Positions 16,456-25,831 of a DNA stretch of 64,000 nucleotides are shown here, piece after piece. Positions within the stretch are counted from its first letter, which is position 1; each line of letters starts with the position of its first letter. Below the pieces are notes generated by a model. That model ran no database searches. It saw nothing but the letters and a program-made list of their open reading frames with translations, and had not been told where the DNA came from. Made by a program: the position numbers and the translations under genes. The DNA is taken from NCBI GenBank assembly GCA_902363595.1, contig CABJAP010000009.1, positions 62,001-126,000 on the forward strand. The letters are read 5' to 3'. Origin of the DNA: Clostridia bacterium. Its GTDB lineage: Bacteria; Bacillota; Clostridia; Peptostreptococcales; Anaerovoracaceae.

Positions 16456-18303
16456 TCACGACCCCGCGAACTGGCTGTTATAAAGTTCAGCGTAGGTTCC
16501 GCCTGCGGCCAGCAGCTGATGATGATTTCCCTGCTCCACAATGTTTCCATCCTCCATGACAAGGATCAAATCAGCATCTATGATGGTAGAGAGACGATGA
16601 GCGATGACAAAACTGGTGCGGTTTTGCATCAGATTCCTCATGGCTTTTCCAATCTCGATTTCCGTGCGGGTATCCACGCTGGAGGTGGCTTCGTCCAGAA
16701 TGAGCACGGCCGGATCGCAGAGCACCACCCGGGCGATGGTCAGGAGCTGACGCTGGCCCGCGGAGATGTTTTCCATGTCATTGCCCAGGATAGTGTCATA
16801 GCCCTTGGGCATGGTATGGACAAAGAAATCCACCCTTGCGGCTTTGGCGGCCGCGACGATCTCATCCATAGTCGCGTCCGGTTTTCCATAAGCAATGTTT
16901 TCCGCGATGGTACCGCTGAACAGCCAGGTGTCCTGTAAAACCATTCCAAAGTTGGAGCGCAGATTTTGCCTGGTCATGAACGCCGTGTCCGTTCCATCTA
17001 AAAGGATTTTGCCGCCATTGACTTCGTAAAAGCGCATTAAGAGATTGATTAACGTTGTTTTTCCTGCTCCCGTTGTGCCGACGATGGCGATTTTCTGCCC
17101 CGGCTTTGCCGTAAAGCTGATATGTTCCATCAGAATTTTCCCCCTCGAATATCCGAAACGCACATTGCGAAACTCCACCAATCCCCGTGCATCGGTGATT
17201 TTTAGCGGCTTTGGCGGGGATTTTTCCATTTCCAATTCATCCAGCATATCGTAGACCCGTTCTGCGGAAGCCAGCGCCGACTGCATGGAGTTGACCACAT
17301 AAGAGGCTTCGGTCATCGGCTCCGCCGCCTGGTTGAGATACTGGAAAAACGCCTGGAACACGCCCACGGTCAGCATGCCGTTGATCAGCAGGTTTCCGGC
17401 AAAGACAGCGATCAACACCTGACCGAACCGATTTACCATGCGGATAGCCGGATTGATGGCATTCATAGCAAAATCGGTTTTTTCCGTTGCCTGAGCCATT
17501 TCCTCATTGGCCAGGTGCATCCGCTTCGCGCTTTCCTCTTCCTGGTTAAAGGATTTTATGATGGCCCGCCCGGTGTAATACTCTTCTACCAGCCCGGTCA
17601 CCGTACTCATGGTCTGCTGACGGGCTCCGGCATATTTGAGGGTGTATTTGGAAAACCAGCGGGTCACCACCATGGAAAGCACCATGAAAGCAATGAAAAT
17701 CAGGGTCATTCCAATATGGTAACGCAGCATCATCACGATTGAACCGCCGATGAGCCCCACAGAAGTAAACAGCTTTAGAACGCCGGTCTGCAGGGCTTCC
17801 GACATTTTATCCAAATCATTGGTAAAACGACTGAGAATGGCGCCCGTTTTATTGGTATCGAAAAAAGACAGGGGCAGCCGGTTGAGTTTTTTACTCAGTT
17901 CCGTACGGAAACGCAGGCTGAGCCGCTCGGCAAAACTGAGCATTAAAAAAGATTGCAGGGTATAAAAGACCCAAGCGCCGATATACATAAGCAACAAAAG
18001 AAAAATTTCCAGTCCCCCCTGCTGCCAGGTGATGCGAAATGCTTGACCGATGGCCTGGGAGGCTTTGATATTCTCCCACAGAAGGTTGACGATACCGGCG
18101 CTGTACCAGGGGGCAGCAATGGAAAGGGTTGTATTCAGGGCAACGGAAATCAGCACCACAATCAGCCGCAGGCGCTGATCCTTGGCGGTATGCATAAGCC
18201 GTTTCAGGGTGTGGAGCCCGTGGCTGGGCTTTGCCACATCCAAACCGTCTCCGAAAAGAGTGTCGTTATTTTGCTCCGGCCGGTTGTCACGATTGTTTTC
18301 CAT
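16456..18303 (-). CDS. ABC exporter half, catalytically complete subunit
   Basis: A 615-residue fused membrane and ATPase subunit. Six membrane helices (about 45-320) are followed by a nucleotide-binding domain with Walker A GTTGAGKT (409-416), Walker B and catalytic Glu in LILDEATS, and switch His in VIAHRLS. The signature motif is degenerate (ISAGQ instead of LSGGQ). That pattern marks the consensus-site partner of a heterodimeric exporter such as BmrCD or TM287/288. AAAGGAGG upstream of the ATG at 18303 sets the start, so the reading frame overlaps the preceding ABC gene by 17 bases. Likely a multidrug or lipid exporter controlled by the MarR repressor at the head of the operon. Confidence 0.9.
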   Translation of the reverse strand: MENNRDNRPEQNNDTLFGDGLDVAKPSHGLHTLKRLMHTAKDQRLRLIVVLISVALNTTLSIAAPWYSAGIVNLLWENIKASQAIGQAFRITWQQGGLEIFLLLLMYIGAWVFYTLQSFLMLSFAERLSLRFRTELSKKLNRLPLSFFDTNKTGAILSRFTNDLDKMSEALQTGVLKLFTSVGLIGGSIVMMLRYHIGMTLIFIAFMVLSMVVTRWFSKYTLKYAGARQQTMSTVTGLVEEYYTGRAIIKSFNQEEESAKRMHLANEEMAQATEKTDFAMNAINPAIRMVNRFGQVLIAVFAGNLLINGMLTVGVFQAFFQYLNQAAEPMTEASYVVNSMQSALASAERVYDMLDELEMEKSPPKPLKITDARGLVEFRNVRFGYSRGKILMEHISFTAKPGQKIAIVGTTGAGKTTLINLLMRFYEVNGGKILLDGTDTAFMTRQNLRSNFGMVLQDTWLFSGTIAENIAYGKPDATMDEIVAAAKAARVDFFVHTMPKGYDTILGNDMENISAGQRQLLTIARVVLCDPAVLILDEATSSVDTRTEIEIGKAMRNLMQNRTSFVIAHRLSTIIDADLILVMEDGNIVEQGNHHQLLAAGGTYAELYNSQFAGS

Positions 18304-20032
18304 TGGATTCTTCCTCCTTTGTCTGAGATTTTGCGATGTCCTGGTAGATAGGGCAGCTTTGAAGCAATTCATCGTGGCGTCCCAGGCCCGCGATTCTGCC
18401 GTTCTCCAGAACCAGGATCTGGTCGGCGTTGACGATGGTGTTGATACGCTGGGCGATGATCAGCACGGCGCTGTTTGTTACCGCTGAGGCCAGGGCACGG
18501 CGCAGATTGGCGTCTGTTTTGAAATCCAGGGCGGAAAAGCTGTCGTCGAAGATATAAAGGTCAGCCTCCTTCATGAGAGCCCGTGCAATGGAAAGACGCT
18601 GCTTCTGGCCGCCGGAAAAGTTGGCCCCTCCCTGGGAGACACGGGTCTGCAGGCCGTCGGGCAGTTGATGTACAAAATCGGCCTGTGCGATTTCCAATGC
18701 GCGATTCATCTCTTTTTCTGTTGCCTGTTCCTTTGCATAGCGCAGGTTATCTGCGATGGTGCCGGAAAACAGCCATGCTTTCTGGGGTACATATGCGATG
18801 TGCCGGCGCAGATCCTGCTGGGCCATATTGCGGATATCTTCTTCATTGATCAGCACAGCGCCCTCCGTCACATCGTGAAAGCGCAGCAGCAGTTTTGCGA
18901 TGGTGGATTTACCGCTGCCTGTGCTGCCGATAATAGCAGTGGTTTCGCCGCGGCGCAGAGCAAAATCAAGGCCCTGCAGAGTCGCTTCCTCGGCATCGGC
19001 AAAACGAAAGCCGGCTTGTCTGAAACGGCAGACCACCTCCGTAGGGTGAGGGGACGGCGCCTGGAGCACCCTGGCGCCGTCGCGGATTTCCGGATGGTGG
19101 GAAAGGACCGCGTGGATCCGCTTTAGACATACATTGGCCCGGGGCAAGAGGATAATGACCATCTGGGCCATGATCAGATAAAAGAGGATCAGCAGAGCGT
19201 ACTCCGTCAGAGCGGTGATGTCTCCAATTTCCATCATACCGGCGCCGATCCGATTGCCTCCCAGCCAGAGGATGCTTACAATACAAATATTCATAGTAAA
19301 GAAGGCCAGACTTTCCAGGGCAAAGAACAACCGATTGGCCCGAATGGCCGATTCCGCGTAATCTTCAAAGGAGCGGCGCATCCGCTTTTCCTCGTAAGGC
19401 TCTTTGTTAAAGGCCCGGATGACCCGTACGCCTGTGATGTTTTCCCGCAGCACCACATTGATCCGGTCGAGAAAGGCTTGCAGCTTTTCAAAGATCATGG
19501 AAGCCTTTCTGGTGATAAAGACTGCGGCAATCATGACAACGGCCGTCATGGCGATTAAGAGGAATCCCATGAACCGGTCGATGGAAAAAGCCATGATGAC
19601 ACCGATGACGCACATCATGGGAACCGGCAGGACCATCTGGATGGTCCATACGAAAGCCTGCTGAACAATGTTGACATCGTTCAGCGTCCGGGTGATCATG
19701 GAACCAGTGCCGAACTGTTCAAAATCATAGGCGGAAAAGGCAAGGGATTTATCATAAAGGGCGTTGCGTATGTCTCTGCCGATTCTCGCCGAAAGGCGGG
19801 CGCAGAGGAAACTTCCCAGCAGTGTGCCCGCACCAGAAATCAGCGCCGCTGCCAGCATCAGAATTCCCTTTTGTATCATGAGGTTCATATTGGCGCTGCC
19901 AACACCGATGTTAATCATGTCAGCAACCAGGGTAGGAATGTACAATGCGCCGGCCACATCCACCAGCATCACCAGCAGGGTAAAAAAACAAATACCTTTA
20001 TATGGTTTTAGAAATCGTAATAAGGCTTTCAT
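18287..20032 (-). CDS. ABC exporter half with degenerate catalytic site
   Basis: A 581-residue fused membrane and ATPase subunit. Walker A GSTGSGKS is near 369-376 and the signature FSGGQ is intact, but the residue after Walker B is Asp (YIFDDSFS) rather than Glu, and the switch His is Gln (IIAQRINT). Together with the altered signature of the partner at 16456, one of the two composite ATP sites would be inactive, the known arrangement in heterodimeric exporters. The start overlaps the MarR stop by four bases (ATGA), indicating translational coupling. The substrate is not indicated; drug, peptide or lipid export are all possible. Confidence 0.9.
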   Translation of the reverse strand: MKALLRFLKPYKGICFFTLLVMLVDVAGALYIPTLVADMINIGVGSANMNLMIQKGILMLAAALISGAGTLLGSFLCARLSARIGRDIRNALYDKSLAFSAYDFEQFGTGSMITRTLNDVNIVQQAFVWTIQMVLPVPMMCVIGVIMAFSIDRFMGFLLIAMTAVVMIAAVFITRKASMIFEKLQAFLDRINVVLRENITGVRVIRAFNKEPYEEKRMRRSFEDYAESAIRANRLFFALESLAFFTMNICIVSILWLGGNRIGAGMMEIGDITALTEYALLILFYLIMAQMVIILLPRANVCLKRIHAVLSHHPEIRDGARVLQAPSPHPTEVVCRFRQAGFRFADAEEATLQGLDFALRRGETTAIIGSTGSGKSTIAKLLLRFHDVTEGAVLINEEDIRNMAQQDLRRHIAYVPQKAWLFSGTIADNLRYAKEQATEKEMNRALEIAQADFVHQLPDGLQTRVSQGGANFSGGQKQRLSIARALMKEADLYIFDDSFSALDFKTDANLRRALASAVTNSAVLIIAQRINTIVNADQILVLENGRIAGLGRHDELLQSCPIYQDIAKSQTKEEESNGKQS

Positions 20033-20493
20033 CGGTCAGGCTCCTTTCGTTCTCTCATATTATCTTCCAAAGCGGATTTCAGACAGGTGCCGAAATAGTC
20101 GAGAACCTCTATGAAATCGATGGAATAACGACGGATCGTTGCCTCCAGCGCCATCTTTTCCGCTGCGTAGATGGGGCTTAATACTTGTTTGGCATATGCT
20201 TTTCCTTCTTCGGTCAGGCATACATTCATTTCGCGCCGCTTGCCGGGGATATGGGTCATGGTGAGATGACCCGCCGCTTCTGCCTGCTTGATGGCCGTGT
20301 TCAACGTTGTTTTGGGGAACCCCCATTCCTCGCAAATCTGCTTTTGAGAATGGGCGTCATCGTCATCCAGGGCATAAAGGAGCCACAATTCTGATTCCTT
20401 GACGCCCATTCTTTTTGTATTGGAACAGTAGGCTTCATCAATACTATTCAGCGCAACCGTAAACTTCCGCATCATTTCCCGTATATTATTCAT
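20029..20493 (-). CDS. MarR-family repressor of the ABC exporter operon
   Basis: A 154-residue winged-helix regulator. The DNA-binding region includes SQKQICEEWGFPKTTLNTAIKQAEAAGHLTM, followed by the wing IPGKRREMNVCLTEEGKAYA, typical of MarR. It is first in a three-gene operon with the two ABC exporter halves and overlaps the next gene by four bases. Upstream, two near-identical palindromes overlap a consensus promoter, one lying exactly in its spacer, so repression by this protein with release on ligand binding is very likely. Confidence 0.9.
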   Translation of the reverse strand: MNNIREMMRKFTVALNSIDEAYCSNTKRMGVKESELWLLYALDDDDAHSQKQICEEWGFPKTTLNTAIKQAEAAGHLTMTHIPGKRREMNVCLTEEGKAYAKQVLSPIYAAEKMALEATIRRYSIDFIEVLDYFGTCLKSALEDNMRERKEPDR

Positions 20494-20514
20494 AATACAT
20501 ACCTCTCTTTTGTT

Positions 20515-20566
20515 ATAATACGATTTCGGATTACTGGATTATAATACGAAATCGTATTATTGTCAA
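20515..20566 (-). promoter_or_regulatory. Consensus promoter with two embedded MarR operators
   Basis: On the minus strand TTGACA (20566-20561) and TATAAT (20543-20538) are exactly 17 bases apart. The spacer lies within the palindrome ATAATACG-AAAT-CGTATTAT (20541-20560). A second, less perfect copy at 20515-20534 begins 26 bases away. Arms 20515-20528 and 20547-20560 are also perfectly complementary. Confidence 0.85.
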
Positions 20567-20739
20567 CAACAGAAAACATTTTTCAAATTTGAGTTGAAAC
20601 TTCCGTACTCTCCTTTCAGCTTACGCAAAAATAGGTCTTAGTTGCGATAATGCATCATAATACATGGTCAAGATATGGAGAAAAGAAGAGAGAATAGTCA
20701 GAAAAATACGAAATATAACAAGTGAATGATTTCAATAAG

Positions 20740-20767
20740 TTGCAAGATTATATAAAATGAGTATGAC
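20740..20767 (+). promoter_or_regulatory. Candidate SigA promoter of the GPH transporter and amidohydrolase
   Basis: TTGCAA (20740-20745) and TATGAC (20762-20767) are 16 bases apart, about 50 bases before the start at 20818. Both boxes deviate from consensus, and no sigma-54 motif is seen. Confidence 0.35.
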
Positions 20768-20817
20768 TAGTTGAATATGAAATATTTCTTAACAGTTCAT
20801 TATTGGGAGGTGTCTTA

Positions 20818-22257
20818 ATGGAAAAATTACAAAACGCTCCAAAAGTATCCTTTGGAAAGAAAATCGGCTATAGTGTGGGAGGCGCGACGGATACGCTGGC
20901 ATATGACTTTATTGCTGCGTTCCTGCTCTTCTTCCTGACAGACTTCGCAGGGGTGAGTCCGGTATGGGCCGGAAGCATCATCACCATCGGCGTTGTATGG
21001 AATATGATTATGGACCCGATCATCGGGAACCTGGCCGACCGGGCAAAGGTGACCAGATTTGGCAAAAAGAGGACTTTCTTGCTGATCGCAATCATACCTA
21101 TTTTTGTTTCTTATTTACTGTTATTCACAAGAATAGAAAGCTTTAGTACCGGAACGGCCAATATCTATTTCCTGATCATGACCCTGCTGTTCTGGATGTC
21201 CTATTCCTGTTTCTGCATTCCTTACTATTCCATCGGCGCATCCATGACCATGGACAACGAGGAACGGACCAAAATCAGAATGCTGTCCCAGATTATTCAG
21301 TACGTGGGCGTTTTCTTCTCCACCGTTGCCCCCACCATGTTCGTGTCCTTTTTCAAGGGATATGGATTCTCCGACTACAATGCGTGGCATTATACGGCAT
21401 GGATCGAAGGCGCGCTGTGCGTGTTGACCCTGATTATCGTATTCCTGTCCACCAAGGGCATCGAGCTCAAGTTTGAAACAGCGGAGGAAGAAGAAAAGAG
21501 CGGATTCTTCAAGGACTATATTGAAGTGCTGAAAGTAAAGCCTTACTTGCTGATGACACTGTCCTCTCTGTTTTTCCGTATCGGCTACTGCCTGTTCCTG
21601 ACAACGATGGCCTACTTCTTCCTCTATGTAGTGGCCCTCAGCGAAATGCAGATGAGTATGTGCACCATGATCATTTCCTTCGGCGGAATTATCGTTATCG
21701 CCATTTTGATGAAACTGGTGGAACGGATCGATAAGACCAAGCTGTACTGCGTTCTGGTCATCGCATCGGGAATCGCCATGATCATTTTCAATTTTGTTGA
21801 AGTCAATTCCATTGGAATCGCATGCCTTCTGGCTACCTGTTATGTAATCGGTTCTTCCGCATACTGGTCAATGAACATGCCGATCATGTACGATTCCATC
21901 GAAGTGGACGAATTCCAGTGCGGAAAGAGAAGAGAAGGAACCATGACTTCCGTATATCTTCTGTGCCAGAAGGCCGGATACGCCATCGCGGCCGCTGCCA
22001 TCGGCGCAGTGCTGGCCAACGTCGGCTACGACGAAACCCTGGGAGCAGCCAACCCAGAGAACGTACTTAACGCCATTCAGATGATGTTCTGTCTGGTATC
22101 GGGAATCGCTTTCGTGCTGAGCGGTGTTGTAATCTTCTTCTATCCTCTGAAACAGGATGTTTACAAGAAGATGTACACTCAGCTGGAGAATAAACGTGCG
22201 GGCAAAGAATACAATACCGAAGGTTTCGCCAACGTTTTAAATAAAAAATATAGATAA
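20818..22257 (+). CDS. GPH-type (MelB-like) cation symporter
   Basis: A 479-residue transporter of the glycoside-pentoside-hexuronide:cation symporter family. The N-terminal block KIGYSVGGATDTLAYDFIAAFLLFFLTDFAGV and the WNMIMDPIIGNLADR segment correspond to the conserved D-x-x-x-D cation site region of helix 2 in MelB. About 12 helices are seen. GGGAGG at 20805-20810 sets the start at 20818. The next gene, an amidohydrolase, follows after 16 bases. A paralogue lies at 25832; both end in the motif GKEYNTEGF or GEEYSTEGF. Despite the family name, members in such gene settings need not carry sugars, and here the partner enzyme suggests an amide, ester or cyclic amine substrate. Confidence 0.85.
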   Translation: MEKLQNAPKVSFGKKIGYSVGGATDTLAYDFIAAFLLFFLTDFAGVSPVWAGSIITIGVVWNMIMDPIIGNLADRAKVTRFGKKRTFLLIAIIPIFVSYLLLFTRIESFSTGTANIYFLIMTLLFWMSYSCFCIPYYSIGASMTMDNEERTKIRMLSQIIQYVGVFFSTVAPTMFVSFFKGYGFSDYNAWHYTAWIEGALCVLTLIIVFLSTKGIELKFETAEEEEKSGFFKDYIEVLKVKPYLLMTLSSLFFRIGYCLFLTTMAYFFLYVVALSEMQMSMCTMIISFGGIIVIAILMKLVERIDKTKLYCVLVIASGIAMIIFNFVEVNSIGIACLLATCYVIGSSAYWSMNMPIMYDSIEVDEFQCGKRREGTMTSVYLLCQKAGYAIAAAAIGAVLANVGYDETLGAANPENVLNAIQMMFCLVSGIAFVLSGVVIFFYPLKQDVYKKMYTQLENKRAGKEYNTEGFANVLNKKYR

Positions 22258-22273
22258 GGAACGGGGTGAAAAG

Positions 22274-23914
22274 ATGTCTAAGAATGATGTACAGGATGTT
22301 TTATTCAAGAACGGAATGATTTATACGGTGGATGAGAAGGACAGCTGGGCGCAGGCTGTCGCCATCAAGGGCAATCAGTTCACCTTTGTCGGCAGCAATG
22401 AAGAGGCCCAGTCCATAAAGGCCGAAAAGGTGGTCGACCTGGAGGGGAAAATGGTGCTCCCCGGGTTTATCGAGGCCCATGCCCATGTGACCTGGGCATC
22501 CATCGATGCGGTGTTCAAAGTAAGCTTGTTCGGCGGGGAATGCGCGGACGATTATCTGGCGGCAATCCGGAAGTTTGTGGAGGACCATCCGGACCTTCCG
22601 GTATATGAAGGCGCGGGCTGGGAAAACCCCATGTTCGAAAAGACAGGGCCGTCCCGCAAACTGCTGGATGAAATTTGCAGCGACAAGCCGATGATGATGT
22701 GGTCCCACGACAAGCATTCCCTGTGGGTCAATACCAAGGCTATGGAAGTGTGCGGAATCGACAAGGATACCCAGGTTCCGGCCGGTAATATCATTGAACG
22801 AGAAGCGGACGGAACGCCCAAAGGAACTCTGAGGGAATTCGCGGCCATCGCTCTGGTGGATCCGATCAAACCGGTATTTTCAAAAGAAAACTATAAGCAA
22901 GCCATTACTTGGGTGCAGAAGCATTTGGCCCAATACGGAATCACTTCCATGCTGGATCCGATTTTGGATTTGGACGAGAACAGCATTCCGGCTCTGCTGG
23001 AAATGAGCAAAGACGGTGAGCTGATCTGCAAGATGAGAGGCGCATACCGCAGCTTTGAAAACGATCCCTATAAACATATCGATCTCTATGAAAAGACCAG
23101 CGCGGCGGCCGATTCCCATATGTTCCAGCTCAATCAGATGAAAATCATGGCCGATGGAGTCATCGAAGGAAAGACCGGGTATTTGAAAGAGCCGTACACT
23201 GGCGAAGAGGAATATCGGGGCGATCCCATTTGGGACTATGATGTGCTGGCGGAGTTCTGCAAAAAGGCAGACGCCTTAGGTCTGGATCTTCATTTCCATG
23301 TGATCGGGGACGCGGCTGCGGCCATGGTCCTGGATGTTCTGGAAGGTATAGAACAGGATAATCCAAAACGGGAGCGGCGGCCGGTCATGACACACCTGCA
23401 GGTGGTGGATGCGGCGGATTACAGACGCCTTGCAGCGCTTAACGTTACGGCGGTGACCAACCCTTACTGGCACTTTAAATATAGAGGATTCTTCGAGGAC
23501 ATCGAGGTTCCTTATCTGGGAGAACGGGCGTATCGGGAATATCCCATGAAGAGCCTGATGGATGCGGGAATCCGCCTTGGCGCTGCCAGCGATTATAACG
23601 TGACGCCCATACCGGCACCGCTGCGCGGCATCCAGATCGGCGTTACGAGAGTAGGGCTGGATGAGGATTCTTCGGATATGGATTGGGTTTTGGCACCGGA
23701 AGAGCGGGTGTCTGTTGCGGATTTGGTGAGGGCCTTTACCATGGGCAACGCCTATGCCTGCCGGCTGGACGACATTGCAGGCTCCATTGAAGAAGGCAAA
23801 TGCGCGGATATGGTCATTCTCGAGAAGAACCTCTTTGACCAGCCGGTGGATGATATCTACAAGGTGAAAGTGTGCCAGACCATCTCGGAAGGCAAGGTGA
23901 TTTACGAAGGATAG
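22274..23914 (+). CDS. YtcJ-like metal-dependent amidohydrolase
   Basis: A 546-residue TIM-barrel amidohydrolase (amidohydrolase 3 group). The metal-binding HxH is H69-A-H71 (EAHAHV), followed by the MADGVIEG strand, HFHVIGDAA, MTHLQVV and AASDYNV blocks of the YtcJ/AepA group. The N- and C-terminal strands form the usual small beta-sandwich (DVLFKNGMIYTVD and GSIEEGKCADMVILEKN). It would hydrolyse an amide or C-N bond of an unknown small substrate in the cytoplasm. The gene follows the GPH transporter by 16 bases in one operon ended by a terminator at 24004, so the transporter likely supplies its substrate. Confidence 0.85.
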   Translation: MSKNDVQDVLFKNGMIYTVDEKDSWAQAVAIKGNQFTFVGSNEEAQSIKAEKVVDLEGKMVLPGFIEAHAHVTWASIDAVFKVSLFGGECADDYLAAIRKFVEDHPDLPVYEGAGWENPMFEKTGPSRKLLDEICSDKPMMMWSHDKHSLWVNTKAMEVCGIDKDTQVPAGNIIEREADGTPKGTLREFAAIALVDPIKPVFSKENYKQAITWVQKHLAQYGITSMLDPILDLDENSIPALLEMSKDGELICKMRGAYRSFENDPYKHIDLYEKTSAAADSHMFQLNQMKIMADGVIEGKTGYLKEPYTGEEEYRGDPIWDYDVLAEFCKKADALGLDLHFHVIGDAAAAMVLDVLEGIEQDNPKRERRPVMTHLQVVDAADYRRLAALNVTAVTNPYWHFKYRGFFEDIEVPYLGERAYREYPMKSLMDAGIRLGAASDYNVTPIPAPLRGIQIGVTRVGLDEDSSDMDWVLAPEERVSVADLVRAFTMGNAYACRLDDIAGSIEEGKCADMVILEKNLFDQPVDDIYKVKVCQTISEGKVIYEG

Positions 23915-24003
23915 GCGGACGGCCTTTAAGAAGTAACATTCAATAAGCCGATCTGCGTCTACGAAAAAAAGGAAAGGCCTCAAAGGGCCTTTCGGCAGCT
24001 GCG

Positions 24004-24047
24004 ATTGCACTAGTTCTGCGATTTTTGAAGAATTAGTGCAATTTTTT
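24004..24047 (+). terminator. Terminator after the amidohydrolase gene
   Basis: ATTGCACTA (24004-24012) pairs perfectly with TAGTGCAAT (24034-24042), followed by a T-run to 24047. A second hairpin just upstream, GAAAGGCC (23972-23979) with GGCCTTTC (23986-23993), has an A-run on its left and could terminate minus-strand transcripts. Confidence 0.75.
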
Positions 24048-24193
24048 AATGCATCCAGGGGACGAATTCTAACCAAAACCCCAAGCAGATACTCCCGCCC
24101 GCAAGCCCCTTTTTATGAAAAATGCGCCAAATATGATATACTATAGATATAATCGTTAGAGAAAAGAGCAGCTATACATGAGGCGGCAGGAAT

Positions 24194-25591
24194 ATGGATA
24201 AAAAACAAAACCTTACACTTGAAGATTGCCTGTTGATTCTGGATCATATACAGGGATTGGTTGTGATCGATAAAAAGGGACGTACCCAATATTTGTCCCC
24301 GGATATGAAGGAGCGGCTGAAACGTTTCGGCGCTTTTTCGGATGATACGGATTATATCGGAACAGACATTATGTCCATTCACCCGATGACAAAAATAACT
24401 AGCGCATTGAAAGAAGACGGGGATGAAGAAATCGTATTTTACATGGCATCCGGACTGCCGAATATGGCCAGGATCAAGCCTCTGATCAGAGATGGGAACC
24501 TGATCGGGGCCATAGATTACGACCTTCTTACTTCACAGGATTGGGAGGGGTTTATCAAAAGCACGGAGCAGGCATCGACAGGCGGCGGATTGAACCTGCA
24601 GGAAAATCTATTGGCGCTGATGAATAAATCCCTTGAGAAGAAAGAAACAAGATACAACATCGATACGATCATAGGGCAGAGCGCCAGGATGATGGAATTA
24701 AAACAGGAGATACGCAGAGCCGCCTATTCCGATTCACAAGTTCTGATTCGAGGCGAGACGGGAACCGGAAAAGAACTGATCGCAAACTCCATCCATCATT
24801 TATCCAGGCGGGCCAACGGACCACTGATCGAAGTGAACTGTGCCGCGATCCCCGAATCCCTCATCGAATCCGAGCTGTTCGGATATGAACCGGGAAGCTT
24901 TACCGGGGCTCGAAAGGAAGGCAGCAAGGGTTTCTTTGAAATGGCAGACAAGGGAACTCTCTTTCTGGATGAAATTGATCAGCTCCCTTACCATGCCCAG
25001 CCAAAACTTCTGCGGGTGCTGCAGGAAGGCGAAGTGGACCGCATAGGCGGAGCGAAAGTTTCGGTGGATGTGCGGGTGATCGCAGCCACCAACAAGGACC
25101 TGAAAGCAATGGTAGCCGATAGAGCTTTTCGGGAGGATCTATACTATCGTTTGAATGTGATCAAGATTGAGTCTCCGCCCCTGAGAGAGCACAAAGAAGA
25201 TATCCGGCTGCTAGTAAGGGAGCATCTGGAGAGGCTTAACAGACAGGCCGGATACAAGAAGGAGCTGGACGAGACTGTTTTCGAATTATTCTATGCCTAC
25301 AGCTGGCCGGGCAATATCAGGGAACTATTTAACCTGCTGGAGCGAGGGTTTGCCATGTCGGTCAACAACAAAATTACGGTTAAGGAGTTTGACGAGCTGT
25401 TCCTTGAGATCATAAAGTCCTCGCAGAGCACCGAAGGAAAGACCCTTCAGGCCATAAGAGATGAAGCGGAAAGAGAGGCAATTAAGAGGACGTTAGCGTT
25501 TTTTGAGGGGAATAAAAGTAAAGCGGCCGCCCAGCTTGGAATTACGCGGGGCAATCTCTACCATAAAATCAACAAATATGGATTAGAGTAG
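24194..25591 (+). CDS. Sigma-54-dependent transcriptional activator (cassette 2)
   Basis: A 465-residue enhancer-binding protein. A divergent N-terminal sensor domain (about 1-125, PAS-like; [16 protein letters not shown]) precedes the AAA+ domain with Walker A GETGTGKE (187-194), GSFTGA (234-239; Ser for the usual Ala) and Walker B LFLDEID. A Fis-type helix-turn-helix ends the protein ([25 protein letters not shown]). The upstream ribosome site is weak (GAGGCGG). It is followed by a terminator, a palindrome sharing its core with cassette 1, and a sigma-54 promoter at 25756 that leads into transporter and peptidase genes, its likely targets. Confidence 0.92.
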   Translation: MDKKQNLTLEDCLLILDHIQGLVVIDKKGRTQYLSPDMKERLKRFGAFSDDTDYIGTDIMSIHPMTKITSALKEDGDEEIVFYMASGLPNMARIKPLIRDGNLIGAIDYDLLTSQDWEGFIKSTEQASTGGGLNLQENLLALMNKSLEKKETRYNIDTIIGQSARMMELKQEIRRAAYSDSQVLIRGETGTGKELIANSIHHLSRRANGPLIEVNCAAIPESLIESELFGYEPGSFTGARKEGSKGFFEMADKGTLFLDEIDQLPYHAQPKLLRVLQEGEVDRIGGAKVSVDVRVIAATNKDLKAMVADRAFREDLYYRLNVIKIESPPLREHKEDIRLLVREHLERLNRQAGYKKELDETVFELFYAYSWPGNIRELFNLLERGFAMSVNNKITVKEFDELFLEIIKSSQSTEGKTLQAIRDEAEREAIKRTLAFFEGNKSKAAAQLGITRGNLYHKINKYGLE

Positions 25592-25671
25592 TGTGCTATT
25601 TTCTTGCAGTGTAAGAAAATAATACACCTGGCCAAAACCTCAAAAAGAATTAGAAACATATAGAAAGCGAG

Positions 25672-25706
25672 AATCAGGTGTCTTTTTTTCTGACACCTGA
25701 TTTTTG
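25672..25706 (+). terminator. Terminator after activator 2
   Basis: AATCAGGTGTC (25672-25682) pairs perfectly with GACACCTGATT (25692-25702) around a T-rich loop, followed by more T. It isolates the regulator from the sigma-54 operon. Confidence 0.85.
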
Positions 25707-25722
25707 CTGTATAAAATAGATG

Positions 25723-25734
25723 CTGAAATTTCAA
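25723..25734. promoter_or_regulatory. Palindrome CTGAAATTTCAA, candidate binding site of activator 2
   Basis: The core TGAAATTTCA (25724-25733) is a perfect ten-base palindrome, identical to the core of the cassette 1 site, and ends 22 bases before the -24 element at 25756. Position and sharing suggest an activator site. Confidence 0.55.
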
Positions 25735-25755
25735 TCTTTTCAGACATCGGAAGAT

Positions 25756-25771
25756 TGGCATGGACCTTGCG
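25756..25771 (+). promoter_or_regulatory. Sigma-54 promoter of the cassette 2 operon
   Basis: TGGCATGGACCTTGCG matches TGGCA(C/T)-N5-TTGC with GG and GC 12 bases apart. It overlaps an in-frame ATG at 25760, which argues that the following gene starts instead at 25832. Confidence 0.9.
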
Positions 25772-25831
25772 TATGATATTGGTAGTTTGCAAACGATGGT
25801 TATCGCAGGATTCGTAAAGGAGGAGTGGATC

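Noticed and set aside
25760..25831. N-terminal extension of the second GPH symporter
   Set aside because: The ATG lies inside the sigma-54 promoter, upstream of the expected transcription start; AAGGAGG supports 25832.
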